Source: Sulfuritalea sp.
GTDB lineage: Bacteria > Pseudomonadota > Gammaproteobacteria > Burkholderiales > Methylophilaceae
Length of the DNA stretch: 60,428 nt
Assembly: GCA_021738125.1 (NCBI GenBank)
Contig: JAIPCR010000003.1
Location: forward strand, 1 to 60,428
Direction of reading: 5' to 3'
Shown in pieces: positions 58,475 to 60,428 of the stretch (position 1 is its first letter; each line of letters opens with the position of its first letter). Both the position numbers and the translations under genes were made by a program. The notes below the pieces were generated by a model, which was not told the origin of the DNA, searched no databases, and saw only the letters and a list, made by a program, of their open reading frames with translations.

Positions 58475-59059
58475 ATGATGGAACATACCCTACCAGCACT
58501 ACCCTATGCTAAAACGGCTTTAGCACCACATATTTCAGAAGAAACTTTAGAGTTTCACTATGGCAAACATCACCAAACTTACGTGACCAACTTAAACAAC
58601 CTAATTAAAGGCACTGAGTTCGAAAATGCAAGTTTAGAAGAAATTATCAAAAAATCTAGCGCTGGCATTTACAACAACTCAGCACAGATTTGGAACCACA
58701 CTTTCTTTTGGAGCAGCATGAAGCCTAATGGCGGTGGCGCACCCACTGGCGCATTGGCTGATGCGATCAACGCAAAATGGGGTTCTTTTGACGACTTCAA
58801 AAAAGCTTTTCAAGCCTCAGCCGTCGGCAATTTCGGCTCAGGTTGGACATGGTTAGTGAAAAAAGCTGATGGTTCAGTGGATATCGTCAATATGGGCGCC
58901 GCTGGCACACCACTTACTACTGGCGATAAAGCACTGTTGACTATTGATGTTTGGGAGCACGCTTATTACATTGATTACCGCAATGCTCGCGCTAAATTTG
59001 TAGAAGTATTTTTAGCGTCTTTAGCTAACTGGGATTTTGCTTCAGCAAACTTTGCGTAA
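58475..59059 (+). CDS. sodB: Superoxide dismutase (Fe type)
   Basis: Converts superoxide to peroxide and oxygen. The 194-residue product has the metal ligands in [27 protein letters not shown] and [15 protein letters not shown]. The glutamine in SAQIWNH and the following GSGWTWL favour the iron form. AAAGGA lies upstream; the ATG is doubled (58475 and 58478), so the start may be one codon later. Confidence 0.95.
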   Translation: MMEHTLPALPYAKTALAPHISEETLEFHYGKHHQTYVTNLNNLIKGTEFENASLEEIIKKSSAGIYNNSAQIWNHTFFWSSMKPNGGGAPTGALADAINAKWGSFDDFKKAFQASAVGNFGSGWTWLVKKADGSVDIVNMGAAGTPLTTGDKALLTIDVWEHAYYIDYRNARAKFVEVFLASLANWDFASANFA

Positions 59060-59067
59060 TTTTCAAT

Positions 59068-59106
59068 AACCTAACAATGGTCATATATGTGGCCATTGTT
59101 AGGTTT
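59068..59106 (+). terminator. Terminator of sodB
   Basis: AACCTAACAATGG and CCATTGTTAGGTT form a perfect 13-base stem with a 12-base loop, ending in TTT on the plus strand. It lies 8 bases after the sodB stop. Confidence 0.75.
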
Positions 59107-59129
59107 ACAAGTCTGCTAAAATATAATCC

Positions 59130-59444
59130 ATGCTAAAACGTTTCGCCATTCATTTTGCGCTTATTTTCTTATTTGCTTTTACGCAACTAGGCGTAGCGAC
59201 GCATGAAATAAGCCACTTAAACGAATTAAGCCAACATAGTCAGCAAGATAAAAAAGCCCCGGCTGAAGTATGTAGTAAGTGCCTCAGTTATTCGCAAGTC
59301 GCTAGTGGCTTACAATCTCCAACTTTCACCTTACCCAATATTGAAGCCGGCTTTGCTAGTAATTCAAACTACTATCTCAATGTTCAATATTCACTGCAAA
59401 CTGCCTACGCAGCCCGCGCCCCACCTCAAATAGCCAACATTTAA
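59130..59444 (+). CDS. Small secreted protein with His and Cys residues, upstream of a TonB receptor
   Basis: The 104-residue product has a signal peptide (about residues 1-23), then THEISHLNEL (His25, His29), a CSKC pair (Cys48, Cys51) and a C-terminus ending AARAPPQIANI. This layout recalls the small DUF2946/CopL-like proteins found beside metal-related TonB-dependent receptors, but I cannot confirm the family. TATAAT at 59122-59127 is so close to the ATG that the transcript start is unclear. A metal-binding role is inferred. Confidence 0.65.
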   Translation: MLKRFAIHFALIFLFAFTQLGVATHEISHLNELSQHSQQDKKAPAEVCSKCLSYSQVASGLQSPTFTLPNIEAGFASNSNYYLNVQYSLQTAYAARAPPQIANI

Positions 59445-59514
59445 TCATTTAATTTATCAGCCGAGCGTACTTTAAAAACGCTGCTGAATATTTGCTATTT
59501 TTTTGAGGTCTACC

Positions 59515-60428
59515 ATGAACAACAAACAATCCACACCGATGGGTGAAATATCAACGCGCGCACCTGCATTAAGTAAGGCTTTTGTAATTAAAGCCATTCC
59601 ATTAGCACTCAATTGCCTACTCATCAATCATGTCTGGGCAGAACAAACCACAAATATTGATTTGCCAACGATTCCCGTGACGGGCAATCCGCTTGGCGTA
59701 GCCTCAGATGCGCTAGTGATTCCGGTCTCAATATTGAGCGGGCGTGAACTATCACTTAAACGCGAAAGCACCTTAGGCGATACCCTAAATGGTATTCCCG
59801 GCGTTGCGGCTACGCATTTTGGGCCCAACGCCTCTCGGCCTGTAATACGTGGCCTAGATGCCGAACGAGTGCGCATTATGCAAAATGGCGTTGGAGTTCT
59901 AGACGCTTCATCGTTAAGTTTTGACCACGCAGTGACAATAGATCCGCTCGTCATCGAACAAATCGATGTGGTACGTGGGCCTGCCGCTTTACTGTATGGC
60001 GGTAGCGCTGTCGGTGGCGTAGTCAATGCCATTGATCACCGCATTCCAACTGAATCTGTGACAGGGATTATCGGCAGAACCGAAGCACGAGTAGGCGGGC
60101 CTGATAGCCAAAATAATCTGGCAGGCGTAGTCGATGTCGGTAATGGCAAAATAGCGATTCATGCTGATGCCTATACTCGTAAAACCAGTGACTTAAATAT
60201 TCCTGGATTTGCCGTCTCCAGCCGTAAAAACCAAGCCGATGGCACAGCTCTAGAAAATCACGGTAAGCTGGTTAACAGTAGCGCCAGCGCTGACGGTGGC
60301 GCACTGGGGGCATCGCTCACGTTTGATAATGGCTATATTGGTGCCTCTTACTCTGACTTTAATAGTAATTACGGCACCGTAGCAGAACCCGCGGTACGCG
60401 CTGACATGAAAAGTCAGCGCTGGGATTT
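59515..60428 (+). CDS. TonB-dependent receptor, ZnuD-like, C-terminus cut by window edge
   Basis: Outer-membrane gated channel. From ATG 59515 the frame runs off the window. A long signal peptide (about residues 1-43, ending HVWA) is followed by the plug domain: ESTLGDTLNGIPGVAATHFG, RPVIRGLDAERVRIMQNGV, DASSLSFDHAVTIDP and VVRGPAALLYGGSAVGGVVN. The phrases around DASSLSFDHAV and LLYGGSAVGGVVNAIDHRIP are those of ZnuD-type zinc receptors. About 305 residues are visible, ending within the early barrel. I did not find a convincing Zur box upstream. Confidence 0.88.
   Translation, partial: MNNKQSTPMGEISTRAPALSKAFVIKAIPLALNCLLINHVWAEQTTNIDLPTIPVTGNPLGVASDALVIPVSILSGRELSLKRESTLGDTLNGIPGVAATHFGPNASRPVIRGLDAERVRIMQNGVGVLDASSLSFDHAVTIDPLVIEQIDVVRGPAALLYGGSAVGGVVNAIDHRIPTESVTGIIGRTEARVGGPDSQNNLAGVVDVGNGKIAIHADAYTRKTSDLNIPGFAVSSRKNQADGTALENHGKLVNSSASADGGALGASLTFDNGYIGASYSDFNSNYGTVAEPAVRADMKSQRWD

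Noticed and set aside
59445..59514. Zur or Fur site before the TonB receptor
   Set aside because: Only a 5-base inverted repeat (AGCGT/ACGCT) is present; it does not match known metal-regulator boxes.

Overview
The window looks like a chromosomal core segment of a betaproteobacterium with moderate, AT-leaning base composition. The closest fit I can infer is the Methylophilaceae (Methylotenera-like methylotrophs). I base this on gene order (mreBCD-mrdA beside gatCAB; lptC-lptA-lptB-rpoN-hpf-hprK-rapZ-EIIAMan-ptsH-ptsI; def-fmt-rsmB-DUF4390-ntrYX beside LysM-dprA-smg; ahcY-holin-metF behind an S-adenosylhomocysteine riboswitch; dapF-DUF484-xerC) and on overall protein character. No database search was possible. 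I see no tRNA, rRNA, insertion sequence, prophage or CRISPR array, and gene density is very high (no gene-free stretch longer than 300 bases).

Layout. 1-3.9 kb (minus): rod-shape operon mreB-mreC-mreD-mrdA, the last cut by the window edge. 4.1-7.4 kb (plus): gatC-gatA-gatB. 7.4-12.8 kb: pyrE, an exonuclease III, an HU protein with a strong terminator, a secreted HNH-like protein, a dicarboxylate/glutamate-type symporter and an RsmB-like RNA methyltransferase. 12.9-15.8 kb (minus): purM followed by two DUF3108 envelope proteins. 16.1-20.3 kb (plus): hda, an FAD dehydrogenase, a ChaA-type antiporter and a peroxiredoxin. 20.3-26.6 kb: orphan soxYZ, a BepA-like protease, moaC, an HrgC-like membrane protein, thiO and a Kef/YbaL-type antiporter. 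26.8-37.1 kb (plus): Kdo and LPS-transport genes (kdsD-kdsC-lptC-lptA-lptB) running into rpoN, hpf, hprK, rapZ and the regulatory PTS (EIIAMan, HPr, EI). 37.1-40.4 kb: prlC, a MAPEG protein and a second exonuclease III. 40.4-47.4 kb (minus): def-fmt-rsmB-DUF4390-ntrY-ntrX. 47.5-50.3 kb (plus): LysM protein, dprA, smg. 50.3-55.8 kb (minus): metK, an HD-GYP protein, then the riboswitch-controlled ahcY-holin-metF group. 55.9-60.4 kb (plus): dapF, DUF484, xerC, sodB, a small His/Cys secreted protein and the start of a ZnuD-like TonB-dependent receptor.

How the parts connect. Envelope growth (mreBCD, PBP2), LPS transport (lpt, kds), DNA handling (Hda, HU, XerC, DprA, exonuclease III) and translation modification (GatCAB, Fmt, Def, RsmB) dominate. 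The methionine/methyl cycle (metK, ahcY, metF) is grouped around one riboswitch. The PTS set has HprK, HPr, EI and one EIIA but no sugar permease here, which points to a phosphorylation-based signalling role.

Most worth a second look: an NtrX regulator whose AAA+ domain has lost the sigma54 loop and both Walker motifs; the SAH riboswitch with a readable alternative pairing; a perfect 30-base palindrome between mreB and mreC; the orphan soxYZ pair; and a secreted HNH-like protein. I did not find a clearly new multi-gene defence or biosynthetic system.
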